DNA from: CAVZTA01 sp963778025
Lineage (GTDB): Bacteria > Chloroflexota > Limnocylindria > Limnocylindrales > CSP1-4
Reading direction: 5' to 3'
Length of the DNA: 64,000 nucleotides
NCBI GenBank assembly: GCA_963778025.1
Contig: CAVZTA010000004.1
Coordinates: forward strand, 1-64,000
The notes under the pieces are model-generated. The model did not search any database. It was given only the letters and a program-made list of their open reading frames with translations, and was not told the DNA's origin. Position numbers and translations under genes: made by a program. This document shows positions 45,739 to 53,900 of the stretch, piece after piece. Positions within the stretch are counted from its first letter, which is position 1. Every line of letters begins with the position of its first letter.

Positions 45739-45947
45739 GTGATGCGCTGATGTGCATCCTGGGCGTTGGGCGCGGTCAAGCGAGTCGCGACGGGAGCCAC
45801 GAGCGCCGACGGGGCCGCCCGGCGGCGTCTTGCGCGGCCTGGTGACCGGCCCATGTGCACGACCGTTGGCAACGGACGTGCCGGGGCGCCGGCCTCGGGG
45901 CTTGCCGCTCACCAGGCCCGGAATTGCACACCAGGCGATCACGGCGT
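45739..45947. repeat. About 205-bp element with inverted ends, copy 2
   Basis: The left end is CGTGATGCGCTGATGTGCAT then CC. The right end contains TGCACACCAGGCGATCA (45925-45941), the exact reverse complement of the core at the left end of copy 1 (37226-37242), preceded by CCCGGAAT as in copy 1. A central CATGTGCACG occurs near 45853. It fills most of the 394-bp gap between the kinase and the receiver gene; no gene is seen there. Confidence 0.55.
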
Positions 45948-46098
45948 CGCGGAACGGCTTCCGAGCGGCGCCTGAACGAGCTCGACCCCGTCCACGACCG
46001 GACGCTCGACGTAGCGGCGGTACGTCATCCGTCGTGCGCGTGCTCATGCATCGGACGCTGGTGGCACCACCGCGCACCACCCGACACTGAAGGATGAG

Positions 46099-46596
46099 AT
46101 GTCCGACATCGCCTCGTCCGACCCTGCCGTCCGACCGGTGATCCCGCCCGGCACGGCTGGATCGCCCGGCGCCGACATCCCGGGCGGCGATGTGCCGTCC
46201 GTCGTCATCGTCGACGCCGACGACCGGACGCGGGCCAGCCTCGTCGGCCTCCTCGGGATCCGCGGCCGGGTCCGCGTCCTGGGCGATGCCGCTCAGGCCA
46301 GGGCGGCCGTCACCCTCATCCGTGACTGCCACCCCGACGTGATCGTCCTCGATCCGCGCCTCCCGGATCTCGAGGGCGGCCTGCTCGCCATCCGCACGAT
46401 CCGGACCCTCGACCCCCGGGTCCGCATCCTCGCGATGGGTCCGACCGGCAACGTCGAGCTCGCATCCGCGGAGGCCGGCGCAGACGCGTTCGTCCGCAAG
46501 ACCTTCCGCCCCGACGAGCTCGCCGACGCCGTCGTGCGCTGCGCCACCGTGCAGCGTCCTGCGCCGCCGCGTCCGGAGCCCACCACGGGCTCGTGA
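46099..46596 (+). CDS. Stand-alone response-regulator receiver domain
   Basis: A 165-residue protein: a 34-residue Pro/Gly/Asp-rich N-terminal tail, then one REC domain. SVVIVDADDRTRASLVGLL supplies the acidic metal site, DVIVLDPRLPDLEGG the phospho-accepting Asp, and FVRKTF the conserved Lys. After strand 4 the sequence is ILAMGPTG, so the usual Thr/Ser switch is replaced by Gly, which may alter activation. There is no output domain; it could relay or sink phosphate from the giant kinase. ATG at 46099 has AAGGATGAG directly upstream. A NarL-type gene follows. Confidence 0.8.
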   Translation: MSDIASSDPAVRPVIPPGTAGSPGADIPGGDVPSVVIVDADDRTRASLVGLLGIRGRVRVLGDAAQARAAVTLIRDCHPDVIVLDPRLPDLEGGLLAIRTIRTLDPRVRILAMGPTGNVELASAEAGADAFVRKTFRPDELADAVVRCATVQRPAPPRPEPTTGS

Positions 46597-46679
46597 GGTA
46601 GACTCGCTCGTGCCCCACCGGGGCCGAATCTGCCCGTCCGCCCGCGTCCGTCACCGCGACCGCTCCGACCGGAGACCCA

Positions 46680-47342
46680 GTGGAAGAACCCACGCATCGC
46701 ATCCGCGTGCTCCTCGTCGACGACCATGCCGTCGTCCGCATGGGCCTGCGCGCGTTCTTCGACCTCCAGGACGACATCGAGGTCGTCGGCGAGGCGTCCG
46801 ATGGCAGCGAGGGCGTGGCGATGGCCCGCCGTCTCGAGCCCGAGGTCATCCTCATGGATCTCCTCATGCCGAACATGGACGGCGTGACCGCCATCGGCCG
46901 GATCAAGGCGGAGCGTCCCGAGACCGAGATCGTGACCATGACCTCGTTCATCGAGGAGGAGAAGGTCACGTCCGCGCTCGAGGCCGGTGCCTCCGGCTAC
47001 GTGCTCAAGGACGCCGACGCCGAGGAGGTCGCGGCCGCGATCCGTGCCGCGTACGCCGGCGAGGTGCATCTCGATCCGCAGGTCGCCCGGCTGCTGGCGC
47101 AGCGGATGCGTGCCAAGAAGGAGCCGCAGCCGGTCGAGCCGCTGACCGACCGCGAGAAGGACGTCATGCGCCTGCTCGGCCAGGGCCTCTCCAACAAGGA
47201 GATCGGCGCCCAGCTGTTCATCACCGAGCGCACCGCGCGGACCTACGTCTCGAACATCCTGGGCAAGCTCGGGCTGGCGTCGCGCACGCAGGCCGCGCTG
47301 TGGGCGGTCGAGCACAAGCTCGCGGAGTCGCCCAAGAGCTGA
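46680..47342 (+). CDS. NarL/FixJ-family response regulator
   Basis: A 220-residue regulator. REC domain: VLLVDDHAVVRMGLRAFFD, phospho-Asp in VILMDLLMPNMDG, switch Thr in VTMTSF, Lys in GYVLKDADAEE. The C-terminal LuxR/GerE HTH is LTDREKDVMRLLGQGLSNKEIGAQLFITERTARTYVSNILGKLGL. The HisKA_3/NarL pairing and closeness make it the likely partner of the giant kinase. It acts as a dimeric DNA-binding activator or repressor. GTG at 46680 has GGAG 7 nt upstream. It lies 83 bp after the lone receiver gene. Confidence 0.9.
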   Translation: MEEPTHRIRVLLVDDHAVVRMGLRAFFDLQDDIEVVGEASDGSEGVAMARRLEPEVILMDLLMPNMDGVTAIGRIKAERPETEIVTMTSFIEEEKVTSALEAGASGYVLKDADAEEVAAAIRAAYAGEVHLDPQVARLLAQRMRAKKEPQPVEPLTDREKDVMRLLGQGLSNKEIGAQLFITERTARTYVSNILGKLGLASRTQAALWAVEHKLAESPKS

Positions 47343-47487
47343 GCGACCGCGACGCATGACGTAGCGTCGCCGAGGTCCTTCGTCCATCCGTTCCGTCGCC
47401 CGCCGACCGTGCCCTCCGGCGCCGACGAGGTGCATCTTCTCCTTGCTCGATCGCACGTCGCGACCGAGGGAAAGGAGGACCACCGAC

Positions 47488-47640
47488 ATGCACCAGCCCA
47501 TCGAGCTCCAGATCGCTCTGGAGCGGCAGGCCGAGCTTCGCCTCGAGAAGCGGAAGCTCACGATCCCGTTCCGGCGCCACGAGACTCGCCGAGCGGTCGA
47601 CGGCCATCGCGCCTCGGCCCTCCGGCCCTCGTTCGCCTGA
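47488..47640 (+). CDS. Microprotein of 50 residues, highly basic
   Basis: A short frame starting MHQPIELQIALERQAELRLE and continuing with KRKLTIPFRRHETRRAVDGH. The first half is predicted helical and charged, the second Arg-rich. It is supported by a textbook SD, AAAGGAGG, about 10 nt before the ATG, and by a terminator-like hairpin 18 nt after its stop. No family is recognised. Its position right after the NarL gene suggests it could be co-transcribed or be a regulated target. Confidence 0.5.
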   Translation: MHQPIELQIALERQAELRLEKRKLTIPFRRHETRRAVDGHRASALRPSFA

Positions 47641-47657
47641 ACCGCCAACCCGCGTAG

Positions 47658-47686
47658 CGCCCGGTCGGACCCGCTCCGGCCGGGCG
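47658..47686 (+). terminator. Bidirectional terminator-like hairpin
   Basis: CGCCCGGTCGG and CCGGCCGGGCG form an 11-bp stem (one G-T pair) with a 7-nt loop, followed by TT. It lies between the microprotein stop and the convergent GreA-fusion stop. Confidence 0.6.
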
Positions 47687-47702
47687 TTCGCATGTCCTGG
47701 GG

Positions 47703-48926
47703 TCACTCGATCGCGAGCAGCTCGTAGCGACGGTCGCCGCCGGGCGTGACCACGGTCACGACGTCCCCGACGCGCCGGCCGAGGAGCGCCCGTCCCACCG
47801 GGGAGACGTTCGAGATCTTCCCGGACCCCGGATCCGCTTCCGAGGACCCGACGATCATCAGCTCCAGCTCGTCGCCCTCGTGCTCGACGCGCAGGCGGCT
47901 GCCCACGCCCACGACCGCGCCGCGCGCCTCCGGCTCGACGATCGTCGCGACCTTCAGCGTCTGCTCCATCGTCCGGATCCGGTTCTCGAGGAAGCCTTGC
48001 TCCTCGCGCGCCGCGTGGTACTCGGCGTTCTCCTTGAGGTCGCCGTGCTCGCGTGCCGTCGCGATGCGCTTGATGACGGCGGGCCGCTCGACCTCCCGGA
48101 GCTGGCGGAGGTCCGCCTCCATCCGGTCGCGTCCCTCGGGCGAGAGGTAGACCGGGTCGGGCGCCTTGCGCGGTGAGCCCTGTGCGGCGTATGCGGCGGC
48201 CGAGGCCACCCGGCCGACGCCACGTCCGGGCGCGGGTCGAGCCTTGCGCTTCGCCTCGTCACGGGCTCCATCGGCCTCGGCGGGCGGCAGGTCGACGATC
48301 GTGCTGACCGGTGGCGGCGGGGGAGGCGAGGTGTCCGGCACGAGCGGATTCGCGATCCCGGTCGCCTTGCGCTCCCCGGTGACCGTGCGGAGGTTCGCCC
48401 AGGGCAGGATCACCGTGGCGTCCGGAAGGGCCGCCCGATCGGCCTCGGACACGCCGTCCGCGAACTCGCTCAACAGCGCGTCCTCGTATTCCTCGGGCGC
48501 ATCGGTCGACGCCCACCAGATCCGCAGCATCGTCCGGTCGGAGAGTGCGTGAAGCCAGTTCCCGGACGGCGCAGGCTTGCGTTCGCCGAGCTCCGTCCTC
48601 GCCATCGCCGCCGCCCGTCCGGCGATCGACCCGGTCGTCGAACCGACGAACAGCACCGCTTCCGACGGCAGCCAGAACGACGCCAGCCGAGCGAGCAGCT
48701 CGCGGCCGGTCGGGCGCGTGCCGTCCAGGAGCAGGGCGGGCACCCGTTCGAGCCAGCGCCCGATGTGACCGTGGTCGAGGGGCGCGGACGCGAGTGGCGA
48801 CGGCAGCTCGACGACGAAGACGCCGCCGCCCTGGGCGCGCGACTGCCGGCCCCATTGGCCCGGTCCATCCGGAAGCAGCCCGACGGCACGGAGGAGCGCG
48901 GGGGCGGAACGATCGACAGCGGGCAT
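47703..48926 (-). CDS. GreA/GreB-type transcript cleavage factor with N-terminal GIY-YIG-like domain
   Basis: A 407-residue protein, more than twice the length of GreA (about 158). Residues about 255-407 are GreA: coiled coil with ATAREHGDLKENAEYHAAREEQ (acidic tip) and a C-terminal FKBP-like domain (ISNVSPVGRALLGRRVGDVV). Residues 1-160 resemble a GIY-YIG nuclease fold: GVFVVELP (35-42), VLFVGSTT (91-98), Arg104, and EEYEDALLSEF with a candidate catalytic Glu148; the Tyr residues of the family are replaced by Phe. A Pro-rich and basic linker joins them. It may cleave nucleic acid near stalled RNA polymerase, but this is inference. ATG at 48926 lacks a close SD. Confidence 0.75.
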   Translation of the reverse strand: MPAVDRSAPALLRAVGLLPDGPGQWGRQSRAQGGGVFVVELPSPLASAPLDHGHIGRWLERVPALLLDGTRPTGRELLARLASFWLPSEAVLFVGSTTGSIAGRAAAMARTELGERKPAPSGNWLHALSDRTMLRIWWASTDAPEEYEDALLSEFADGVSEADRAALPDATVILPWANLRTVTGERKATGIANPLVPDTSPPPPPPVSTIVDLPPAEADGARDEAKRKARPAPGRGVGRVASAAAYAAQGSPRKAPDPVYLSPEGRDRMEADLRQLREVERPAVIKRIATAREHGDLKENAEYHAAREEQGFLENRIRTMEQTLKVATIVEPEARGAVVGVGSRLRVEHEGDELELMIVGSSEADPGSGKISNVSPVGRALLGRRVGDVVTVVTPGGDRRYELLAIE

Positions 48927-48989
48927 CGGCAGGTGAGGTCCTCGGGCGGGGGGAAGCCATCGCGAAGGGTGTCGCGTATCGTCTGCATG

Positions 48990-50426
48990 ATGCCCGAGGG
49001 GAACCGCCTGCGCCGCTGGCTCCCGGTGGCGCTTGCCGCCGTCGTGGCCGCGTGCGTCGCGACACCCTCGACGACCCCGACCAGCAGCGCCCCGACGGTC
49101 GCCGAGCTGTCGCCGGTCCCCGTGGTCGTGGTCTCGCCCACCCCGGCCGCGACGCGGCCCGCGGATCCGTCGCCGAGCCCGACCGCGAGCCCGTCGGCGC
49201 CCGCGGTCGGTGCGTCGGGCTCACCGCAGCCGTCGGGCTCACCGCAGCCGTCGGGCTCACCGACGCCGACGCCGTCCGTGACGCCCACGCCCGGGACGTC
49301 CCCGGACCTCGCCGCGTACTGGGTCGGCAGGTCGATCCCGGCCGCCGGTCTCCAGCGCCGCCTCACCAGCCTCTCGAAGAAGTACCACCTGCCCGGGGTC
49401 AGCGTCACGATCCTCTGGCCGGACGGCCGCGAGTGGACCGGCACGGCGGGTGTCGCCGACGTCACCGACAAGCGCCCGATCACGCCGCAGACCGCGTTCG
49501 CGCTGGCCTCGATCTCCAAGACGTACACCGCCGCCAACGCGTTGAAGCTCGTCGAGGAAGGCCATCTCAAGCTCGACGACCGGGCGGCGCGCTACCTCCC
49601 GGAGTTCAAGCTCGACCCGCGGATCACCGTCCGGATGCTCCTCGATCACACGAGCGGGCTGCGCGACTTCTTCCTCGATCGCTCGATCGACGCGCCGCTC
49701 CAGGGCAAGCCCGATCAGCAGTGGACCGCGACCCGGACGTGGCGCTATGTCCGGAAGCCGCTCTTCCCGCCGGGCACGCGCTGGTCCTACTCGAACACCA
49801 ACTACCTGCTGCTCGGGATGATCGAGGAGCGCGCCGACGGCCGGGCGCTCGACACCCAGATCCGCTCGCGCTTCCTGGATCCGCTGCACCTCGACCAGAC
49901 GTGGACGCAGGTCGCGGAGGCGCCGCCGACCGGGGTCGAGACCGTTCGCGGACATCGCTTGCTCATCAGCAAGCACGCGACGAAGCTGGCGCCGATCTTC
50001 GATGGCCGGCCGATCATGCCCTTCCGCTCGGTCGTGACGGCGGCCGGCGGGGCAGGCGACATCGCCGCCACGTCCCGGGACGCCGCCCGCTGGATGGCGG
50101 CTCTCGTCCTGGGCGACGTCCTGAAGCCCGCCACGAAGCTCCAGATGCTGTCCGAGTCGATCTACACCGACTCGCTCGGCGCCCGCATCCCGTACGGCCT
50201 GGGCGTCCAGGTGGTCAGCATCCGCGACCGCGTCGCGATCGGCCATTCCGGGCGGCTGCTCGGGTTCCGTGGCGTCGTCCGCGCGCTTCCCGAGGACGGC
50301 ATCACGATCGCGGTGCTGACGAACCAGGGCAACGTCGACCCCGCGAACGTCGCCGCATCGATGCTCAAGTTCATCCTGCCCCCGAAGATCGCGTGCGCGA
50401 CCCGGACCTGCCCGCCGATCCCGTAG
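48990..50426 (+). CDS. Secreted lipoprotein serine hydrolase, beta-lactamase/DD-peptidase family
   Basis: A 478-residue exported protein. RRWLPVALAAVVAACVA is a lipoprotein signal with lipobox AAC. A Pro/Ser/Thr-rich linker of about 90 residues includes an 18-bp DNA repeat encoding SGSPQP. The catalytic domain has SISKTYTAAN (SxxK), YSNTNYLLLG (YxN), HTSGLRDFF and GHSGRLLGFRG (HxG for KTG). It probably cleaves peptidoglycan-like peptides or esters outside the membrane. Of two adjacent ATGs the second (48990) lies 7 nt after TATCGT, consistent with leaderless initiation. The frame is open further 5' but only antisense to the GreA fusion. Confidence 0.85.
   Translation: MPEGNRLRRWLPVALAAVVAACVATPSTTPTSSAPTVAELSPVPVVVVSPTPAATRPADPSPSPTASPSAPAVGASGSPQPSGSPQPSGSPTPTPSVTPTPGTSPDLAAYWVGRSIPAAGLQRRLTSLSKKYHLPGVSVTILWPDGREWTGTAGVADVTDKRPITPQTAFALASISKTYTAANALKLVEEGHLKLDDRAARYLPEFKLDPRITVRMLLDHTSGLRDFFLDRSIDAPLQGKPDQQWTATRTWRYVRKPLFPPGTRWSYSNTNYLLLGMIEERADGRALDTQIRSRFLDPLHLDQTWTQVAEAPPTGVETVRGHRLLISKHATKLAPIFDGRPIMPFRSVVTAAGGAGDIAATSRDAARWMAALVLGDVLKPATKLQMLSESIYTDSLGARIPYGLGVQVVSIRDRVAIGHSGRLLGFRGVVRALPEDGITIAVLTNQGNVDPANVAASMLKFILPPKIACATRTCPPIP
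49213..49262 (+). repeat. 18-bp tandem repeat in the hydrolase linker
   Basis: Nearly three copies of CGTCGGGCTCACCGCAGC lie in tandem and encode SGSPQP repeats of the extracytoplasmic linker. The copy number could vary by slippage. Confidence 0.7.
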
Positions 50427-50493
50427 CGACCTGAGAGGCGGCGGGGCGTGACTGCACGCCGCCCGCGATGCCACCGCGCCGACGCTGCGGTCC

Positions 50494-51270
50494 ATGGTCG
50501 TCCGGATCGGCACCTCGGGCTGGCAGTACCGCGACTGGCGGGGGCCGTTCTACCCCGACAAGCTCGCCCAGGCGCGCTGGCTCGAGTCGTACGCGGAGCG
50601 GTTCGCGACGTGCGAGTCGAACAACGCGTTCTACCGCCTGCCGGAGCGCTCGACCTTCGAAGCGTGGGCCGCGCGCACGCCGCCCGACTTCGACCTCGCG
50701 GTCAAGATGAGCCGCTACCTCACGCACATCCTGCGGCTGCGCGAGCCCGCCGAGCCGGTCGAGCAATTCCTCGATCGTGCCTGCGGGCTCGGTCGCAAGC
50801 TCGGTCCGGTCCTCCTCCAGCTGCCGCCGTCGCTCGAGGCCGAACCCGAGCGGCTCGACGACGTCCTGCGCCGCCTCACCCCGCACGTCCGTGTGGCCGT
50901 CGAGTTCCGGCATCGGAGCTGGTTCACCGCCGCGACCCGGGACCTGCTGGAGCGCCGCGGCGCGGCCCTGTGCCTGACGGATCGACGCCGGCCGACCTCG
51001 CCCCTCTGGCGCACCGCCGATTGGACGTACCTGCGCTTCCACGAGGGTCGGGCGAGGCCGCGGCCGTGCTACGGCCGGACCGCGCTCCGGTCGTGGGCCG
51101 AACGCCTGGCGCGCGGATGGGGCGACGACGTCGATGCGTGGGTCTACTTCAACAACGACCATCGCGCCTGCGCACCGCGCGACGCGGCCGTCTTCGCGCG
51201 GGTGTGCGAACGCGCCGGTCTCAGCGCGACCCGGACGCCGCGACCATCGACCATCGGCCCTCGCCGTTGA
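50494..51270 (+). CDS. DUF72 family protein
   Basis: A 258-residue TIM-barrel-like protein. The N-terminal RIGTSGWQYRDWRGPFYPDKLAQARWLESYAERF and the later ESNNAFYRLP, FDLAVKMSRYLTH, VLLQLPPSL and VAVEFRHRSWF are all conserved DUF72 blocks. The C-terminal YLRFHEGRA and VYFNNDHRACAPRDA complete the pattern. Conserved Glu, Asn, Arg and His residues suggest an enzyme, but no reaction has been shown. ATG at 50494; no strong SD is visible. It follows the lipoprotein hydrolase by 67 bp and could be co-transcribed. Confidence 0.85.
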   Translation: MVVRIGTSGWQYRDWRGPFYPDKLAQARWLESYAERFATCESNNAFYRLPERSTFEAWAARTPPDFDLAVKMSRYLTHILRLREPAEPVEQFLDRACGLGRKLGPVLLQLPPSLEAEPERLDDVLRRLTPHVRVAVEFRHRSWFTAATRDLLERRGAALCLTDRRRPTSPLWRTADWTYLRFHEGRARPRPCYGRTALRSWAERLARGWGDDVDAWVYFNNDHRACAPRDAAVFARVCERAGLSATRTPRPSTIGPRR

Positions 51271-51408
51271 GCGTGGATCCGCACCGGGACCGGACCATCG
51301 GCTGCGCCGATCGGGACCGATGGGGCTGGACCGCCTCGTCGAGGCGGCGCAGGCTCGGGCGTGATCCGGGAGCATCGGGGGCTTCCGGGCGGGTCCGGAG
51401 GGCGTGCG

Positions 51409-51924
51409 ATGCCCATCCCGATCGAGATCTATACGGTGGCCGGGATCCTCCGGGGCGTGGTCCCACGCACCGGCCCGGTGCGGGACGTGCTGGAGCACGA
51501 CACGCTGATCTCGCTCGACCGCGCCACGTTCCAGCCGCTCGCCGGCCGGCCCGGCCCCGAGGACGCCGTCTCCCTCGAGCCCGACGAGATCCTCCTCGCG
51601 ACCGATGCGTCAGGCGATGGCGGTCCGGTCCATGCGATGTGGCACGACCTCTCGCTGTGGACCGGGCCATACGTGGTCGAGGGTCAGCTGGCGACGATGC
51701 CGGGCTTCGACCCGGCGCGCTCCCTCACGCGTCCCACCGGGACGTGGATCCGGCTGCGCGACGTGCGCGTCGCCGCCGCGGACGCGCCGAACGAGGAGCT
51801 GGGGCACCACGAGGCGGTGCTCATCCACCGCTACGAGGTGGAACGGGTCGAGAGCGACCTGCTCCTGACGCTCACGTTCCCGGGCGCGGAGATCTCGGTC
51901 AGCGCGCCGGGCAGCGGCGGCTAG
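51409..51924 (+). CDS. Hypothetical beta-rich protein
   Basis: A 171-residue soluble protein of even composition: IEIYTVAGILRGVVPRTGPVRDVLEHDTLISLDRATFQPL at the start, LEPDEILLATDASGD, and HHEAVLIHRYEVERVESDLLLTLTFPGAEI at the end. Alternating hydrophobic pattern predicts beta strands. No family is recognised. ATG at 51409 is preferred because similarity to a folded protein begins there; an ATC/GTG frame extends 16 codons upstream. It converges on the helicase gene with a 37-bp gap. Confidence 0.55.
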   Translation: MPIPIEIYTVAGILRGVVPRTGPVRDVLEHDTLISLDRATFQPLAGRPGPEDAVSLEPDEILLATDASGDGGPVHAMWHDLSLWTGPYVVEGQLATMPGFDPARSLTRPTGTWIRLRDVRVAAADAPNEELGHHEAVLIHRYEVERVESDLLLTLTFPGAEISVSAPGSGG

Positions 51925-51961
51925 GGCCGAGCTCCGCGGGTTCGCCGTACCGCCGCCCTGG

Positions 51962-53239
51962 TCAGGCGGCGGCACCCGATCGTCGACGGCTGCCGCCGCG
52001 GCGGCTGGGCGGTCCGCTCCGGCTCGGCGGCCCGCTCCGGCGGCTGGGTCCACCGGCGCCCACCGGTGCCCGGAGGGGTCGGGCCTCGATCGAGCGGTCG
52101 GGGATGAACCCGTCCTCGACCGTCCACGGGATGGCGTGCCGCAGGAGCCGCTGGACACCACGCAGCAGGTCGGCCTCGTCGATGCACACGAGGCTGATCG
52201 CGTCGCCGCTCGCGCCCGCGCGTCCCGTTCGCCCGATGCGATGGACGTAGTCCTCCGGGTTCCACGGCAGCTCGAAGTTCACGACGTGGGGCAGCTCCAC
52301 GATGTCGAGGCCACGAGCCGCGACGTCGGTCGCGACGAGGATGCGGATCTCGCCCGCCTTGAACGCCTCCAGCGCCTTGATCCGGTCGCCCTGCGACCGG
52401 TCGCTGTGGATCGCCGTCGCGGCGAGTCCTCGTCGGTCCAGCCAGGACGCGAGGCGGGAGGCGGTGAGCTTGGTGCGCGTGAACACGAGCACCTGCTTCC
52501 AGTCGCCCTGGCGGACGAGATGCGCCAGCAGCTCTTCCTTGCGGTCGCGATCGACCGGATAGACGAGCTGGCGGACGGCCTCGGCGGCGGTGCCGTGGCG
52601 GGCGACCTCGATGACCGACGGGTCGCGCAGGAACCGTCCCGACAGCCGCTTCACCTCCTCCGAGATCGTGGCCGAGAAGAGCAGGTTCTGACGGCGGGCC
52701 GGCAGGAGCTCGAGGATGCGCTGCAGGTCGGGCATGAAGCCCATGTCGAGCATCCGGTCGGCCTCGTCGAGGACGAGGATCTCGACCTGGCCGAGGTTGA
52801 CGGCCCGCTGCCCGACGTGGTCCAGCAGTCGGCCCGGCGTGGCGACCAGGATCTCGATGCCGCCCCGGAGCTGCTTGATCTGCGGGTCGAGGGGGACCCC
52901 GCCGTACACGACCGCGCTTCGCAGCGGGATGCGCCGGCCGTAGGTCGCGACCAATTCGGCGACCTGGATCGCCAGCTCGCGCGTCGGCACGAGGACCAGA
53001 CAGCGGACGGGATGCCGGGCCGGCGAGAACGAGGTGTTCGCGTGGACGCGGAGCCGGTCGAGGATCGGGAGGGTGAAGGCGGCGGTCTTGCCGGTGCCGG
53101 TCTGCGCGGCGGCGAGGACGTCGTTGCCGGCGAGGACGAGGGGGATGGCCAGGTCCTGGACAGGGGTGGGCGTCTCGTAGCCTTCCTCGGCCACGGTGGC
53201 CACGAGGTCGGGCGAGAGCCCCAGGTGATCGAAGCTCAA
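51962..53239 (-). CDS. DEAD-box RNA helicase, RhlE-like
   Basis: A 425-residue RNA helicase with all motifs in order: Q motif (SFDHLGLSPDLVATVAEEGYETPTPVQ), I (AAQTGTGKT), Ia (VPTRELAIQV), Ib (VATPGRLLD), II (VLDEADRMLDMGF), III (FSATI), IV (VLVFTRTK), V (ATDVAARGLDI) and VI (YVHRIGRTGRAG). The C-terminal tail of about 45 residues is Arg/Gly/Ser/Pro-rich and likely binds RNA. It unwinds structured RNA in ribosome assembly or decay. No ATG precedes the Q motif in frame; TTG at 53239 is the likely start, with GGAGAA about 12 nt upstream. Confidence 0.9.
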   Translation of the reverse strand: MSFDHLGLSPDLVATVAEEGYETPTPVQDLAIPLVLAGNDVLAAAQTGTGKTAAFTLPILDRLRVHANTSFSPARHPVRCLVLVPTRELAIQVAELVATYGRRIPLRSAVVYGGVPLDPQIKQLRGGIEILVATPGRLLDHVGQRAVNLGQVEILVLDEADRMLDMGFMPDLQRILELLPARRQNLLFSATISEEVKRLSGRFLRDPSVIEVARHGTAAEAVRQLVYPVDRDRKEELLAHLVRQGDWKQVLVFTRTKLTASRLASWLDRRGLAATAIHSDRSQGDRIKALEAFKAGEIRILVATDVAARGLDIVELPHVVNFELPWNPEDYVHRIGRTGRAGASGDAISLVCIDEADLLRGVQRLLRHAIPWTVEDGFIPDRSIEARPLRAPVGAGGPSRRSGPPSRSGPPSRRGGSRRRSGAAA

Positions 53240-53375
53240 GGCGTTGTGCAGTTCTCCATGTGCAGCCGGGTGGTGGCTGCCAGACCGGGTCCGCGTCGGG
53301 CGCCCGCACGACCGTGGGCATGGTCGGGGCGACGGCGACTGCCGGCCCGGCCGAGCATATCGGAGAATCGTCGCG

Positions 53376-53870
53376 ATGGCGCAGGGCACACGGGCGGTCG
53401 ATGTCGCGCGACGGGCAGGCGTGCCGTTCACGCTGCACGCGTACGCCCATGATCCGCGCGTGACGCACGAGCACGGCGGCCGTGGCTACGCCCTGGAGGC
53501 AGCGGCCGTCCTGGACCTGGATCCGGACAGCGTGTTCAAGACGCTGGTCGCCGCGGTCGACGGGAAGCTCGTCATCGCGGTCGTGCCGGCGGGCGCCGAG
53601 CTGGACCTCAAGAAGCTCGCCGACGCGGTCGGCGGCCGCAAGGCGACGATGGCCGATCCGACCGAGGCGGAGCGGGCGACGGGTTACGTGCTGGGTGGCA
53701 TCTCGCCGCTGGGGCTGCGCCGGCCCCTGCCGGTCGTCCTGGATGCGACCGCCCTCGACCGCCCGACCATCCACGTCTCGGCCGGTCAGCGCGGCCTGGA
53801 GCTCGAGCTCGCCGGGGCCGACCTGGCGCGGGTCGCCAAGGCGACGGTCGCGCCGATCGCCCGGACCTGA
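53376..53870 (+). CDS. ybaK: Cys-tRNA(Pro)/prolyl-type deacylase, YbaK family
   Basis: A 164-residue single-domain protein of the YbaK/ProX editing family: VPFTLHAYAHDPRV, SVFKTLVAAVDGKLVIAVVPAGAELDLKKLADAVGGRKATMADPTEAERATGYVLGGISPLGLRR. The conserved Lys of VFKTL and the GxxP...GGISPLG loop are present. It hydrolyses mischarged Cys-tRNA(Pro), protecting translation. The ATG at 53376 lies 7 nt after GAGAAT, a possible leaderless -10. It diverges from the helicase gene. Confidence 0.85.
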   Translation: MAQGTRAVDVARRAGVPFTLHAYAHDPRVTHEHGGRGYALEAAAVLDLDPDSVFKTLVAAVDGKLVIAVVPAGAELDLKKLADAVGGRKATMADPTEAERATGYVLGGISPLGLRRPLPVVLDATALDRPTIHVSAGQRGLELELAGADLARVAKATVAPIART

Positions 53871-53900
53871 CCGGTCGAGCCGACGCCTGCGCGCGGTCGA

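Noticed and set aside
49213..49262. Tandem 18-bp repeats as a CRISPR-like array
   Set aside because: The units are contiguous without spacers and in frame within a lipoprotein linker.
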